A DNA stretch of 57,840 nucleotides from Rhodobiaceae bacterium (lineage in GTDB: Bacteria > Pseudomonadota > Alphaproteobacteria > RS24): the NCBI GenBank assembly GCA_018660505.1, contig JABJKE010000002.1, positions 1-57,840 on the forward strand. The letters run 5' to 3'. Position numbers and translations under genes: made by a program. Positions 34,498 to 43,695 of this stretch are shown here, piece after piece; the stretch's first letter is position 1; each line of letters begins with the position of its first letter. The notes beneath the pieces are model-generated. The model was not told the DNA's origin, made no database searches, and worked only from the letters and a program-made list of their open reading frames with translations.

Positions 34498-35736
34498 ATG
34501 GATTTTAACGATACCCCAGAAGAAGCCAAGTTCCGCAGCGAAGTTCGTGAGTGGTTGGCAGCCAATGCGCGCCCGCGCGACCCCAATAATGCCAAAGCCG
34601 GCGTATCGACCAAATCAGAGGCCGAGCGTCTGGTTCGGGCCAAAGAATGGCAGGCCAAAAAAGCCGATGCAGGCTATGCAGCGATTACCTGGCCAACCGA
34701 ATATGGCGGCCTCGGTGGCACCTCCATTCAATCGGTTATCTATTCGCAAGAAGAAGCCAATTATGATGTGCCACGCGGATTTTTCGAAATCGGCCTCGGC
34801 ATGTGCATCCCAACCATGATGAAATGGGCGACGCCAGAACAAAACGAGCGTTACGTCAAACCCGCTTTGTTTGGCGAAGAAGTCTGGTGCCAATTGTTCT
34901 CCGAGCCGGCGGCGGGTTCCGATGTCGCGGGCCTGCGCACCAAATGCGAGCGCGATGGCGATGATTGGATTATCAATGGTCAAAAGGTTTGGACCTCGGG
35001 CGCGCATTTTTGCGACTATGGCATTATCGTCACCCGCTCCGACCCGACCGTGCCAAAGCACAAAGGTCTGACGTTTTTCTTCCTAGATATGAAAACACCG
35101 GGCATTGAAATTCGCCCAATCAAGCAAATCTCGGGTGGGGCAGGCTTTAATGAAGTTTTCTTCAATGATGTGCGCGTGCCCGATAGCCAGCGTCTTGGCG
35201 ACGTCGGGGAAGGTTGGAAAGTATCTCTGACCACGCTGATGAACGAACGCTTGGCGATTGGCGGCGGCAGCGGCGTCGATTATGAAGAATTGCTGAAACT
35301 GGCTCGCGAAACCGAGTTGGAAGAAGGCCCAGCGATTAAAGATGCCAATGTGCGCGAGAAATTGGCCGATTGGTATGTGCAATCGCAAGGTTTGAAATAC
35401 ACCAAGTTCCGCACGCTGACCGCGCTATCGAAAGGCCAAGTGCCGGGCGCCGAGAGCTCCATTGGTAAAATTGTTTCGGGTCCCAAAATGCAGGACCTCG
35501 GCAGTTTCGCGATGGATATCCAAGGCCAGGGCGGTATTTTGCAAGATACGGACGAAAGCCCCATGGGCGCGGCGTTCCAAAATCAGTGGCTCGGCGCGGC
35601 GGGTTACCGCATCGCCGGCGGCACCGATGAAATTTTGCGCAATATCGTCTCCGAGCAAGTGCTTGGCTTGCCGCAAGATATTCGGGTCGATAAAAATGTG
35701 CCGTTTAACGAATTGGCCAGCAGCGCGAAAAAATAA
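34498..35736 (+). CDS. Acyl-CoA dehydrogenase, catalytic-subunit type
   Basis: 412 residues. Flavin and substrate signatures WCQLFSEPAAGSDVAGLRTK near 131 and NGQKVWTSGAHFCDYGIIV near 160 are present. The isovaleryl-type catalytic region reads TLMNERLAIGGGSG near 247, with E-R, and the C-terminal motif is IAGGTDEILRNIVSEQVLGL, where the medium-chain-type glutamate is Gly. Start ATG 34498 after GAGGAAGGAAAG, 44 bases behind the partner at 33329. It probably forms the active subunit of a heteromeric enzyme with that protein. The acyl chain is unknown; steroid side-chain or branched substrates are possible. Confidence 0.92.
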   Translation: MDFNDTPEEAKFRSEVREWLAANARPRDPNNAKAGVSTKSEAERLVRAKEWQAKKADAGYAAITWPTEYGGLGGTSIQSVIYSQEEANYDVPRGFFEIGLGMCIPTMMKWATPEQNERYVKPALFGEEVWCQLFSEPAAGSDVAGLRTKCERDGDDWIINGQKVWTSGAHFCDYGIIVTRSDPTVPKHKGLTFFFLDMKTPGIEIRPIKQISGGAGFNEVFFNDVRVPDSQRLGDVGEGWKVSLTTLMNERLAIGGGSGVDYEELLKLARETELEEGPAIKDANVREKLADWYVQSQGLKYTKFRTLTALSKGQVPGAESSIGKIVSGPKMQDLGSFAMDIQGQGGILQDTDESPMGAAFQNQWLGAAGYRIAGGTDEILRNIVSEQVLGLPQDIRVDKNVPFNELASSAKK

Positions 35737-35760
35737 GCCTGCCGATTTGTAATCAATTGA

Positions 35761-35799
35761 AAAGCCTGCGGGGGAAGCCTCGCAGGCTTTGTTGTCTCT
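35761..35799 (+). terminator. Intrinsic terminator after the acyl-CoA dehydrogenase pair
   Basis: AAAGCCTGCG (35761-35770) pairs perfectly with CGCAGGCTTT (35781-35790) across a 10-base loop, followed by GTTGTCTCTT. The stem is strong but the U-tract is broken. It lies 25 bases after the stop at 35736 and separates the dehydrogenases from dusA. Confidence 0.75.
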
Positions 35800-35833
35800 T
35801 GCTGAAGCGCGTAAAAAAGGCGACAAAGAACGA

Positions 35834-36847
35834 ATGAGCTTAAGCGCTGACACGATAAAATTTTCCGTGGCTCCAATGATGGATTGGACGGACCGCCATG
35901 ACCGCTTTTTTTTGCGGCTCATTTCGCGGCGCGCGCGCCTCTATACGGAAATGGTAACGGCCAATGCCATCCGCTTCGGCGACCGCGCCAAATTATTGGA
36001 TTTTAAAGCCGAGGAACATCCGCTGGCCTTGCAATTGGGCGGCAGCGAGGCCGAGGCTTTGGCGGAAGCGGCCAAAATTGGCGAAGATTGGGGCTATGAT
36101 GAGATTAACCTCAACGTCGGTTGCCCGTCCGACCGGGTGCAATCGGGCCAATTCGGGGCTTGCCTGATGCAAACGCCAGACCTTGTGGCGGATTGTATGG
36201 CGGCCATGAAAAACAGCGTGCAAATTCCAGTGACGGTGAAATGCCGCATTGGCGTGGATGACCAAGACCCGAACGAGGCTTTGTTTACTCTGGTGGAAAA
36301 ATGCAAAAGCGCGGGCGTCACGCATTTTATTGTCCATGCGCGCAAAGCCTGGTTGGAGGGCTTGAGCCCGAAAGAAAATCGCGATATCCCGCCGCTCGAT
36401 TATGCGCTGGTCTATCAGTTAAAAGCGGCGCATCCAGATTTGTTGATTTCCATCAATGGCGGCATTGAAACCCTGCCAGAGGCGCAACAGCATATGGCCC
36501 ATGTCGATGGCGTGATGCTGGGCCGGGCGGCGTATAAAAACCCCTATTTATTATCCACGGTCGATGCCGATTTTTATGGCGAGACGCAAGCCCCTGCCTC
36601 GCGCGAAGAAATTGTTCATCAATTGCTGCCTTACGCGCAAGAGCTGGTGGCCAAGGGCACGCGCTTACCTGCTTTGACGCGGCATCTTATGGGCCTGTTT
36701 CAAGGCCAAGCGGGCGGGCGGTTATGGCGCCGCCATTTAAGCGAAAACGCGCCTCAGCGCGGCCACGACCCGAGCGTCTTAACCGAGGCTTTGGCACTGG
36801 TTCAAGAGCAGCAAGCCCGCAAAAGCGCGCTGCAGGAAGCAGGCTAA
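35834..36847 (+). CDS. dusA: tRNA-dihydrouridine synthase DusA
   Basis: 337 residues from ATG 35834; 15 upstream codons are open but lack support. FMN TIM-barrel signatures of DusA are clear: SVAPMMDWTDRHDRFFLRLI near residue 10, QLGGSEAEALAEAAKIGEDW near 67, NLNVGCPSDRVQSGQFGACL near 90 with the catalytic Cys of GCPSD, and HFIVHARKAWLEGLSPKENR near 165. It reduces uridines at positions 20/20a in the D-loop of tRNAs using NADPH. It follows a terminator, so it has its own transcription start, which I did not identify. Confidence 0.96.
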   Translation: MSLSADTIKFSVAPMMDWTDRHDRFFLRLISRRARLYTEMVTANAIRFGDRAKLLDFKAEEHPLALQLGGSEAEALAEAAKIGEDWGYDEINLNVGCPSDRVQSGQFGACLMQTPDLVADCMAAMKNSVQIPVTVKCRIGVDDQDPNEALFTLVEKCKSAGVTHFIVHARKAWLEGLSPKENRDIPPLDYALVYQLKAAHPDLLISINGGIETLPEAQQHMAHVDGVMLGRAAYKNPYLLSTVDADFYGETQAPASREEIVHQLLPYAQELVAKGTRLPALTRHLMGLFQGQAGGRLWRRHLSENAPQRGHDPSVLTEALALVQEQQARKSALQEAG

Positions 36848-36850
36848 CCG

Positions 36851-37690
36851 ATGGAAGCTTTCAGCGATATGGGCAGCGCCAGCGAACTTTGGTTTTTGAC
36901 GGCGGTCTTGCTGTCAGCGGGGTTTGTCTCCGGGCTCATCGCCGGGCTTTTGGGGGTGGGTGGCGGCATTGTTCTCGTGCCTGTCTTGTTTCAAACTTTC
37001 GTGTTTTTCGGCTTTCCAGAGCCTTTGCAAATCCATATGGCGGTCGGCACCTCGCTGGCGATTATCTGTTTTACCGCCAGCCAATCGACGCGCAGCCATT
37101 ATAAAAAAGGCGCGGTCGATGTCGGCGTTCTCAAAAGCTGGGGCGGCTTTGTCGCCGTGGGCGCCTTGGCGGGGGCGATTGCGGCGCGTTTTGTAACGCC
37201 GGCGGGATTGAAAATTATTTTCGCGACGCTGGTGCTCACCATGGCGTTTCGCATGGCCTTCTCGAAAACCGCAGGCGAGGCCAGCCGCAATTCTATCTCG
37301 CAAGGGCTGCAAAAAGCCCTCTCCAGCCTCATCGGATTTTTCTCCGCATTGATGGGCATTGGCGGCGGCACTTTATCGGTGCCTTTGCTCAACGCCTCGG
37401 GCCATGATGTGCATCGCGCGGTCGGCACCTCGGCGGCCATTGGCGTTCTCATTGCGGTGCCGGCGGCTCTGGGTTTTGTCATCGGCGGTTGGTCACTGCC
37501 AGATTTGCCGCCCTTCGCCTTTGGCTATGTCAACGCTTTGGCCTTTGCCATGATGATACCGGCCAGCACTTTGGGCGCGCCTTTGGGCGTGCGTCTGGCG
37601 CATCGGATGAGCAAAAAAACCCTCAACATTGTGTTCGCCAGCTTCTTATTTATCAGCGGCGGCAGAATGCTGCTGGCTATTTTATTTTAA
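36851..37690 (+). CDS. TauE/SafE (TSUP) family anion exporter
   Basis: 279 residues with about eight membrane helices. The duplicated TSUP signatures are GFVSGLIAGLLGVGGGIVLV near residue 24 and GFFSALMGIGGGTLSVPLL near 165, each with the Gly-rich loop. Members export sulfite, sulfoacetate or other sulfur anions. The start is four bases after the dusA stop, so they form a transcript. Its stop overlaps the convergent phosphomannomutase gene by four bases. A sulfite role is attractive because cysI and cobA are also present, but is not shown. Confidence 0.88.
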   Translation: MEAFSDMGSASELWFLTAVLLSAGFVSGLIAGLLGVGGGIVLVPVLFQTFVFFGFPEPLQIHMAVGTSLAIICFTASQSTRSHYKKGAVDVGVLKSWGGFVAVGALAGAIAARFVTPAGLKIIFATLVLTMAFRMAFSKTAGEASRNSISQGLQKALSSLIGFFSALMGIGGGTLSVPLLNASGHDVHRAVGTSAAIGVLIAVPAALGFVIGGWSLPDLPPFAFGYVNALAFAMMIPASTLGAPLGVRLAHRMSKKTLNIVFASFLFISGGRMLLAILF

Positions 37691-39195
37691 ATTTTCTGAT
37701 CGTATTCGCCGACTTCGGGATAAGACGCCAGAAGCGAATCTATCTCGGCAAAAATCGCTCGCATATTGGCCTCCGATGTAGGGCTTTCGACCACCACCAC
37801 AAGACCCGGCTTATTGGAGGAGGCGCGAACCAATCCCCAAGTGCCATCGGCCAGCGTGATGCGCACGCCATTTACCGTCACTAAATCACGAATATCTTGG
37901 CCGATGATTTGCCCGCCCTCGGCGGCAAGCTTTTCAAAATGGGCAATGGCGCGGTCGACAACGTCGTATTTTTTCAAATCATCGCAATAGGGTGACATGG
38001 TCGGCGAGCCATAGGTCACGGGCAAAGAGCGGCGCAAATCTGCCATCGTATCTTGGCCCGCTCTGTCGAGCATATCGCAAATGGCAATGGCGGTGACCAG
38101 CCCATCATCATAGCCGCGCCCAATGGGGGCGTTGAAAAAGAAATGGCCGCTTTTCTCAAAGCCGGCCAGCGCGCCCATATCATGGGTATGGCGCTTCATA
38201 TAAGAGTGTCCGGTTTTCCAATAATGGGTCACGGCGCCCGCCGCCAAGAGTTCGGGATCGGTGGCAAATAGGCCGGTTGATTTAACATCGGCGATAAACA
38301 CCGCGTCTTTATGCTGGCGCGCTAAATCGCGGCCCACCAGAACGCCCATTTTATCGGCGAAAATTTCTTCGCCCTCATTATCCACCACGCCGCACCGGTC
38401 GCCATCGCCATCGAAAGCAAATCCGATATCGGCGCCCGTTTGCAAAACCATATCGCGCAGGGCGTGCAGCATTTTCATGTCTTCGGGATTGGGGTTATGG
38501 TTGGGGAAGCTATGGTCGAGGTCGCAATTCAGCTCCACCACATCGATCCCCAATTTGGCTAAAACTTGCGGCGCAAATGCGCCGGCCGTGCCATTGCCGC
38601 AAGCGACCACGGCTTTTAACTTGCGCTGAAACGGCGCCCGCGCGCTCAAATCATCCATATAGGCTTGCGCCACGCCCTCGACGCGCGTGTAGCTGCCGCC
38701 GGCGCGCGAGCGTCCGGTGTTGTTTAATACGGTTTCGCGCAAGGCCGACATTTCATCGGGCCCGAAAGTCAGCGGACGCGCCGCGCCCATTTTAACGCCC
38801 GTCCAACCGTTTTCATTATGGCTCGCCGTCACCATAGCAACCGCGGGGGCATCGAGATGAAACTGCGCAAAATAAGCGGTCGGCGAGAGCGCCAGACCAA
38901 TATCCAAAACCTCCACGCCCGCACTCATCAGCCCCGTGGTCAGCGCAATTTTAATGCTCTGCGAATAAGAACGATAATCATGCCCCACAGCGATGCGGGG
39001 TTGTTTGGCATCGCCCAAAAGCTCGAAAAGCACATTGCCAAGTCCAAAGCCGAGCGCTTGAATGCCCGAGAGATTTATCTCATCGGGAAACAGCCAGCGG
39101 GCGTCATACTCGCGAAACCCGGTCGGCTTCACCAAAGCTTGATTTTCAAAATCTAGCGTATTGGGCGTTAAATCAGCACGGGGTTTGGACAACAT
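37687..39195 (-). CDS. Phosphomannomutase/phosphoglucomutase
   Basis: 502 residues from ATG 39195, chosen because GAGG lies nine bases upstream; ATGs at 39219 and 39234 are alternatives with no such site. The enzyme interconverts hexose 1- and 6-phosphates. The phosphorylated serine is S125 in MVTASHNENGWTGVKMG, the Mg-binding loop is FDGDGDRCG (D262, D264, D266), and the sugar-binding region has FEKSGHFFFN near 350. The phosphate-binding C-terminal loop reads LVRASSNKPGLVVVVES near 470. It is divergent from cobA at 39290 and is likely needed for surface polysaccharide or LPS precursors. Confidence 0.94.
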   Translation of the reverse strand: MLSKPRADLTPNTLDFENQALVKPTGFREYDARWLFPDEINLSGIQALGFGLGNVLFELLGDAKQPRIAVGHDYRSYSQSIKIALTTGLMSAGVEVLDIGLALSPTAYFAQFHLDAPAVAMVTASHNENGWTGVKMGAARPLTFGPDEMSALRETVLNNTGRSRAGGSYTRVEGVAQAYMDDLSARAPFQRKLKAVVACGNGTAGAFAPQVLAKLGIDVVELNCDLDHSFPNHNPNPEDMKMLHALRDMVLQTGADIGFAFDGDGDRCGVVDNEGEEIFADKMGVLVGRDLARQHKDAVFIADVKSTGLFATDPELLAAGAVTHYWKTGHSYMKRHTHDMGALAGFEKSGHFFFNAPIGRGYDDGLVTAIAICDMLDRAGQDTMADLRRSLPVTYGSPTMSPYCDDLKKYDVVDRAIAHFEKLAAEGGQIIGQDIRDLVTVNGVRITLADGTWGLVRASSNKPGLVVVVESPTSEANMRAIFAEIDSLLASYPEVGEYDQKI

Positions 39196-39289
39196 AGGGG
39201 CCTCGGAAAAATAATTCATCGGAGCGAAGGGCATAGCATGATTTACCCTTTCGATAAAACCGCCTATAGATGCTGCATGAGGAAAACAA

Positions 39290-40165
39290 ATGTCGAATGA
39301 CGAGACCGCAGCCCAAGAAATCGTGCGTCTGACGCTGAGCGACCAGCCAGTTCCAGATATACAAATGCCCGATATCCAAATGGAAGGCCTGCCGATTTTC
39401 GAACCCGGTTGGGTATGGCTGGCCGGCGCAGGCCCTGGCGACCCGGGCCTGTTGACGCTGCACGCGGTCAACGCGCTAAAGCAAGCCGATTGCGTGGTTT
39501 ACGATGCTTTGGTGTCCGAAGATATCTTGTCTCTGGTGCGCCCAAGCGCCGAGCTCATCTATGCTGGAAAACGCGGCGGCAAACCGAGTTGGAACCAGAA
39601 CGACATCACCAATCGGCTGATTGACATGGCGCGCGACGGCAAACGCGTTTTGCGGTTGAAAGGCGGCGACCCGTTTATTTTCGGGCGCGGCGGCGAGGAA
39701 GCCCAGAGCTTGGTGGCGGCGGATATATCTTTCCGCCTCATTCCGGGCATTTCGGCGGGTATCGGCGGCTTGGGCTATGCGGGCATTCCGGCCACCCACC
39801 GCGAGGTCAACCATGCGGTGACTTTTGTAACCGGGCATCTGGCGGGCAAATCATCGGCGGCGCAAGTTGAATTGCTCGACTGGCAGGCGATTGCCAAAGC
39901 CTCTCCGGTGATTGTCATTTACATGGCGATGAGCCGCTTGGCCGTGATTGCTGATTTGTTAATGGCGGCAGGGCGCAAGGCAGAAGAGCCGGTCGCCATT
40001 GTCACCCATGCCACGACCGCCAAACAACGGGTCGTCACGGGTCAGCTGTCGCAAGCGGCGCATTTGGCTCAGCAACATGAGTTAGAGCCGCCATCGATCA
40101 TCGTCATTGGCGGCGTGGTGGATTTAGCCGAGACGTTAAATTGGTTTGGGAGCAAGCCCGCTTAG
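39290..40165 (+). CDS. cobA: Uroporphyrinogen-III C-methyltransferase
   Basis: 291 residues. SAM-dependent methyltransferase motifs: VWLAGAGPGDPGLLTL near residue 43, GKRGGKPSWNQNDI near 94, RLKGGDPFIFGRGGEEA near 122 and IPGISAGIGGLGYAGIPATH near 152. It makes precorrin-2, the branch point to siroheme (needed by CysI at 17311) and cobalamin. There is no fused CysG-type dehydrogenase/ferrochelatase domain. The first 38 residues precede the domain and include a tandem P-D-I-Q-M pair coded by a 15-bp near-repeat at 39353-39382. Start ATG 39290; its end overlaps the DUF1289 gene by four bases. Confidence 0.95.
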   Translation: MSNDETAAQEIVRLTLSDQPVPDIQMPDIQMEGLPIFEPGWVWLAGAGPGDPGLLTLHAVNALKQADCVVYDALVSEDILSLVRPSAELIYAGKRGGKPSWNQNDITNRLIDMARDGKRVLRLKGGDPFIFGRGGEEAQSLVAADISFRLIPGISAGIGGLGYAGIPATHREVNHAVTFVTGHLAGKSSAAQVELLDWQAIAKASPVIVIYMAMSRLAVIADLLMAAGRKAEEPVAIVTHATTAKQRVVTGQLSQAAHLAQQHELEPPSIIVIGGVVDLAETLNWFGSKPA

Positions 40166-40365
40166 GATTTTTTGAGCGTCGCGAGGCGGGCCGGCAATTG
40201 TTCGAGCACGGCTGTTTTTTCCGCATCGCTATAGCCAGTCCAACTGCCGATTTCGATCATTTTGCGGCCACAGCCGATGCAAAAGCCAGCCCGTGCGGAA
40301 ACCGCGCAAAGGCGGATGCAAGGCGAGGCTGGCGATTGGCTGTCTATCGTCTGCGGTTGTGTCAT
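40162..40365 (-). CDS. DUF1289 small cysteine protein
   Basis: 67 residues. SPCIRLCAVSARAGFCIGCG carries four cysteines in the C-x3-C...C-x2-C pattern of DUF1289, followed by R-K-M-I-E-I and W-TGYSDAEKTAV and a basic C-terminus ending QLPARLATLKKS. The family probably binds a metal; its function is unknown. It converges on cobA with a four-base overlap of stop regions. Confidence 0.9.
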   Translation of the reverse strand: MTQPQTIDSQSPASPCIRLCAVSARAGFCIGCGRKMIEIGSWTGYSDAEKTAVLEQLPARLATLKKS

Positions 40366-40468
40366 CCTTTCAAATTAACGGGTTGGGCCGCAAATGGCAA
40401 GTCGGCGCGCTGGGTGCGCGGTTTTCCACCTAAAATACCGACTGCGGCATTTTTTCTGCATTGGGAGA

Positions 40469-40496
40469 TTGATTTAGCGACCATATCGACTAGATT
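40469..40496 (+). promoter_or_regulatory. Possible promoter of the second acyl-CoA dehydrogenase group
   Basis: TTGATT (40469-40474) and TAGATT (40491-40496) are 16 bases apart, in the 158-base gap before the start at 40524. Both differ modestly from consensus. The gap otherwise holds no gene. Confidence 0.35.
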
Positions 40497-40523
40497 TAGG
40501 TCAAACATAGAGGAGACGAAACC

Positions 40524-41711
40524 ATGGATGTGGAATTCACAAGCGAAGATCAGGCCTTCCGTGCCGAAGCGCGCAAATTTATTGAAGACAATTACCCAAA
40601 GCACCTCATCGGCGCCGACCGTGGCGATTTGAGCAAAGAAGACTTTCTGGCCTGGCACAAAATCTTGGCTGAAAAAGGTTGGGTTGCCCCAAGCTGGCCA
40701 GAAGAATTTGGCGGCACCGGTTGGACGGTGACCCAGAAATATATCTGGAACGAAGAAAGTGCTGCTTTTGGCACCATTCCTCCGCTGCCCTTTGGCATCG
40801 CGATGTTGGGCCCAGTGATTTACACATTCGGCAACCAAGCGCAAAAAGATTGGGTCTTGCCCGGCATTAAATCAGGCGAAACCTGGTGGTGCCAAGGCTA
40901 TTCCGAGCCAGGCGCTGGCTCTGACCTTGCGGGCCTAAAAACCCGTGCCGTGCGCGATGGCGACGATTACATTGTTAATGGCCATAAAATCTGGACCACT
41001 TTGGCGCAACACGCCGATTGGATGTTCTGCCTCGTGCGCACAGGCGCCGAAGGCAAGCCGCAAGCGGGTATCTCTTTCTTGCTCATCGATATGAAAACAC
41101 CGGGCATTACCGTGCGCCCGATTATCACCATCGACGGCGGCCATGAAGTCAATGAAGTGTTCCTCGAAGATGTCCGCGTGCCGGCCGAACATTTGGTTGG
41201 CGAAGAAAACAAAGGCTGGACGATTGCCAAGTTCTTGCTGGGCAATGAGCGCTCTGGCATTGCTGGCGTGGCCCGTTCGAAAAAAGCCATTGATCGGTTG
41301 CGTGAAATTGCGCGCGGCGAATTGGAAGATGGCGCGCCGCTTTTGGAATCCTCTGATTTTGCTCGCAGAATCTCCGAGCTGGAAATCGATTTGACGGCTC
41401 TAGAATATACCGAGCTGCGCACATTGGCTTCGGAAAGCAAGGGACAAGGCCCGGGCCCCGAAAGCTCGATTTTGAAAATTAAAGGTACGGAAATCCAGCA
41501 AAGGATTACCGAGTTGACCATGGAAGCGGTTGGCAATTACGCCTCGCCATGGGTGCCCCAGCTCGACCGTGGCGATAATTATCGCGCGATTGGCCCCGAT
41601 CACGCGGAAGGCGTGTCGCAAACCTACTTTAACACGAGAAAAACCTCGATTTATGGGGGTTCGAACGAAATTCAGCGCAATATTATTGCAAAGATGGTGC
41701 TGGGGCTCTAG
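40524..41711 (+). CDS. Acyl-CoA dehydrogenase, catalytic-subunit type
   Basis: 395 residues. WCQGYSEPGAGSDLAGLKTR near 117 and NGHKIWTTLAQHADWMFCL near 155 are the flavin and substrate signatures. The E-R motif appears in LLGNERSGIAGVARSKKAI near 238, and the C-terminal motif is SIYGGSNEIQRNIIAKMVLG. Start ATG 40524 after GAGGAGACGAAACC. It is followed 31 bases later by an E-R-lacking dehydrogenase (41743), so the two likely form one heteromeric enzyme. Similar in arrangement to mycobacterial FadE28/FadE29-type complexes (family knowledge). Confidence 0.93.
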   Translation: MDVEFTSEDQAFRAEARKFIEDNYPKHLIGADRGDLSKEDFLAWHKILAEKGWVAPSWPEEFGGTGWTVTQKYIWNEESAAFGTIPPLPFGIAMLGPVIYTFGNQAQKDWVLPGIKSGETWWCQGYSEPGAGSDLAGLKTRAVRDGDDYIVNGHKIWTTLAQHADWMFCLVRTGAEGKPQAGISFLLIDMKTPGITVRPIITIDGGHEVNEVFLEDVRVPAEHLVGEENKGWTIAKFLLGNERSGIAGVARSKKAIDRLREIARGELEDGAPLLESSDFARRISELEIDLTALEYTELRTLASESKGQGPGPESSILKIKGTEIQQRITELTMEAVGNYASPWVPQLDRGDNYRAIGPDHAEGVSQTYFNTRKTSIYGGSNEIQRNIIAKMVLGL

Positions 41712-41742
41712 TCTCGGCGCAGATTTAGAGAGGAATAAAAAA

Positions 41743-42870
41743 GTGGATTTTAGCTTTACAGAAGAACAGACCCTGCTTCGCAATATGGTGCAGAGCTTCG
41801 TTCAAGATAATTATGATTTCGATAGTCGGATGAAAATCGTTCGCAGCGAAGAAGGCATGAGCCGTGAAATTTGGGGTCAATTCGCTGAATTGGGTCTTTT
41901 GGCGGCGCCGTTTTCCGAAGAAATGGGAGGCCTCGACGGCGGCCCCATCGACATTATGGTGATTATGGAAGAACTGGGCCGCGGCCTCGTTGTCGAGCCC
42001 TATCTGCCGACCGTTGTTTTATGCGGTGGCATTTTGAGCCGTCACGCCTCTGCGGCGCAGCAAGAAGCCAATCTGCCAGGTATTCTGGGTGGCGAGCACA
42101 TTTGGGCCTTGGCCTATAGCGAGCCGCAAAGCCGTTTCAATGCCGGCGATGTTTTGACCTCTGCCAAAGCGGACGGCGAAGGCTTTGTGCTGAACGGCAC
42201 GAAAGCTGTTGTTGCCGCTGCGCCTTGGGCGGATAAGTTCATTGTGTCGGCCCGTATTTCTGGCGAACAACGCGACCGCAACGGCATTGGCCTGTTCATC
42301 GTCGATAAATCGGCGAGCGGTGTGTCGACGCAAGATTATCCAACCGTCGATGGCAATCGCGCCAGCGAAGTAACCTTTGAAAATGTAGCCGTATCGGGCG
42401 ACGCCCTCATCGGCGATGCCACAACTGGCCTGTCCATTTTGGAAGAAGCTTTGGACCACGGCATTGGCGCCATTTGCGCCGAGAGCTTGGGTCACATGAA
42501 ATCGCTGAATGATGCCACGGTTGAATATTGCAAAACCCGCAAACAGTTCGGCGTGCCCATCGGCAGCTTCCAAGTGTTGCAGCACCGTATGGTCGATATG
42601 TTCATGGAATATGAGCAGTCGGTTTCCATGACCTATATGGTCAATATGAAACTGAGCGAAGGCGAAGAAGAGCGCAGAAAAGCGGCTTCGGGTGCCAAGG
42701 TTCAAATCGGTAAATCCGGTCGTTTTGTCGGTCAAGAAGCGGTGCAATTGCACGGCGGTATGGGCATGACAGAAGAGCTGAGCGTCGGTCATTACTTTAA
42801 ACGCCTGACGGTTATCGACACCCAATTCGGGAACGTCGATCACCATCTGAAGCGTTTTGCTTCGGCCTAA
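41743..42870 (+). CDS. Acyl-CoA dehydrogenase, small-subunit type (lacks the E-R motif)
   Basis: 375 residues. I start it at GTG 41743, which has GAGAGGA about ten bases before and gives VDFSFTEEQTLLRNMVQSF, typical of this family's N-terminus. The core has KQFGVPIGSFQVLQHRMVD near 268. The place of the E-R motif reads ILEEALDHGIGAICAESLG, without it, and the C-terminus ends without the G-G-x-N-E-I-x-R motif. It lies between the E-R-type dehydrogenase at 40524 and an enoyl-CoA hydratase, four bases apart from the latter, so these three are co-transcribed. Confidence 0.9.
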   Translation: MDFSFTEEQTLLRNMVQSFVQDNYDFDSRMKIVRSEEGMSREIWGQFAELGLLAAPFSEEMGGLDGGPIDIMVIMEELGRGLVVEPYLPTVVLCGGILSRHASAAQQEANLPGILGGEHIWALAYSEPQSRFNAGDVLTSAKADGEGFVLNGTKAVVAAAPWADKFIVSARISGEQRDRNGIGLFIVDKSASGVSTQDYPTVDGNRASEVTFENVAVSGDALIGDATTGLSILEEALDHGIGAICAESLGHMKSLNDATVEYCKTRKQFGVPIGSFQVLQHRMVDMFMEYEQSVSMTYMVNMKLSEGEEERRKAASGAKVQIGKSGRFVGQEAVQLHGGMGMTEELSVGHYFKRLTVIDTQFGNVDHHLKRFASA

Positions 42871-42873
42871 TAA

Positions 42874-43671
42874 ATGACCATGCTGGACGTTTCCCAGCAG
42901 GGACACATTGTTACCCTGACCATCAACCGGCCCGATATGCGCAACGCATTGGGCGAGCCGGGCGATGGTCAGGTTTTTTTTGACGTCATTGCTAAAATCA
43001 ACGCTGACCGAAACATCCGTTGTGTCATTTTAACGGGCGCCGGTTCAGCCTTTTCGGCGGGCGGCAATATCAAAGCCATGCAAAAACGAGATGGACCTTT
43101 CGCAGGCCCCGCCATGCATGTGGCCGATGGCTATCGGCGCGGCATTCACCAAATTGTCAAAAGCTTATGGGGGCTAGAAGTGCCGGCCATTGCTGCCGTT
43201 AATGGCCCAGCCATAGGCCTTGGCAATGATGTGGCGTGTCTTTGTGATATGCGCATCGCTTCTGAAAAAGCGATTTTCGGCGCGACTTTTTTAAAAATTG
43301 GCCTCATCCCTGGCGATGGCGGGGCTTGGTTATTGCCGCGCATCATCGGCAGTGCGCGCGCTGCTGAATTATTGTTCACGGGCAATACGATTTCCGCCGC
43401 CACGGCGTTAGACTGGGGTCTTGTGTCGCAAGTGGTTTCGGATGACAAATTACTGGAAACCGCGCATGATATGGCAAATGACATTATTCGCCAAAGCGGC
43501 GAGAGTTTGCGGGCCGCCAAGCGTCTTATGCGCCACGGCCAAACCAGCGGGTTTGAGACGGTTATGGAAATGTCAGCCAATGCGCAAGCGCTCATGCATG
43601 TGAGCGAAGATCATGTAGAAGCCGTGTCGGCCATGCTCGAAAAGCGGCCGGCCGAATATCAAGATAAATAA
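42874..43671 (+). CDS. Enoyl-CoA hydratase/isomerase family protein
   Basis: 265 residues, standard crotonase length. Oxyanion-hole stretches are GSAFSAGGNIKAMQ near residue 55 and PAIAAVNGPAIGLGNDVACL near 103, with the downstream region FGATFLKIGLIPGDGGAWLL near 135. It hydrates 2-enoyl-CoA formed by the dehydrogenases just upstream. The start at 42874 follows the dehydrogenase stop by three bases. Catalytic glutamate positions are plausible but not proven by eye. Confidence 0.93.
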   Translation: MTMLDVSQQGHIVTLTINRPDMRNALGEPGDGQVFFDVIAKINADRNIRCVILTGAGSAFSAGGNIKAMQKRDGPFAGPAMHVADGYRRGIHQIVKSLWGLEVPAIAAVNGPAIGLGNDVACLCDMRIASEKAIFGATFLKIGLIPGDGGAWLLPRIIGSARAAELLFTGNTISAATALDWGLVSQVVSDDKLLETAHDMANDIIRQSGESLRAAKRLMRHGQTSGFETVMEMSANAQALMHVSEDHVEAVSAMLEKRPAEYQDK

Positions 43672-43695
43672 TCGTAACACCAAGAGGAGAGACCG

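Noticed and set aside
42019-42906. Open frame of about 295 codons antisense to the 41743 acyl-CoA dehydrogenase
   Set aside because: Shadow of a clear gene; its translation is histidine- and alanine-rich without any known motif.
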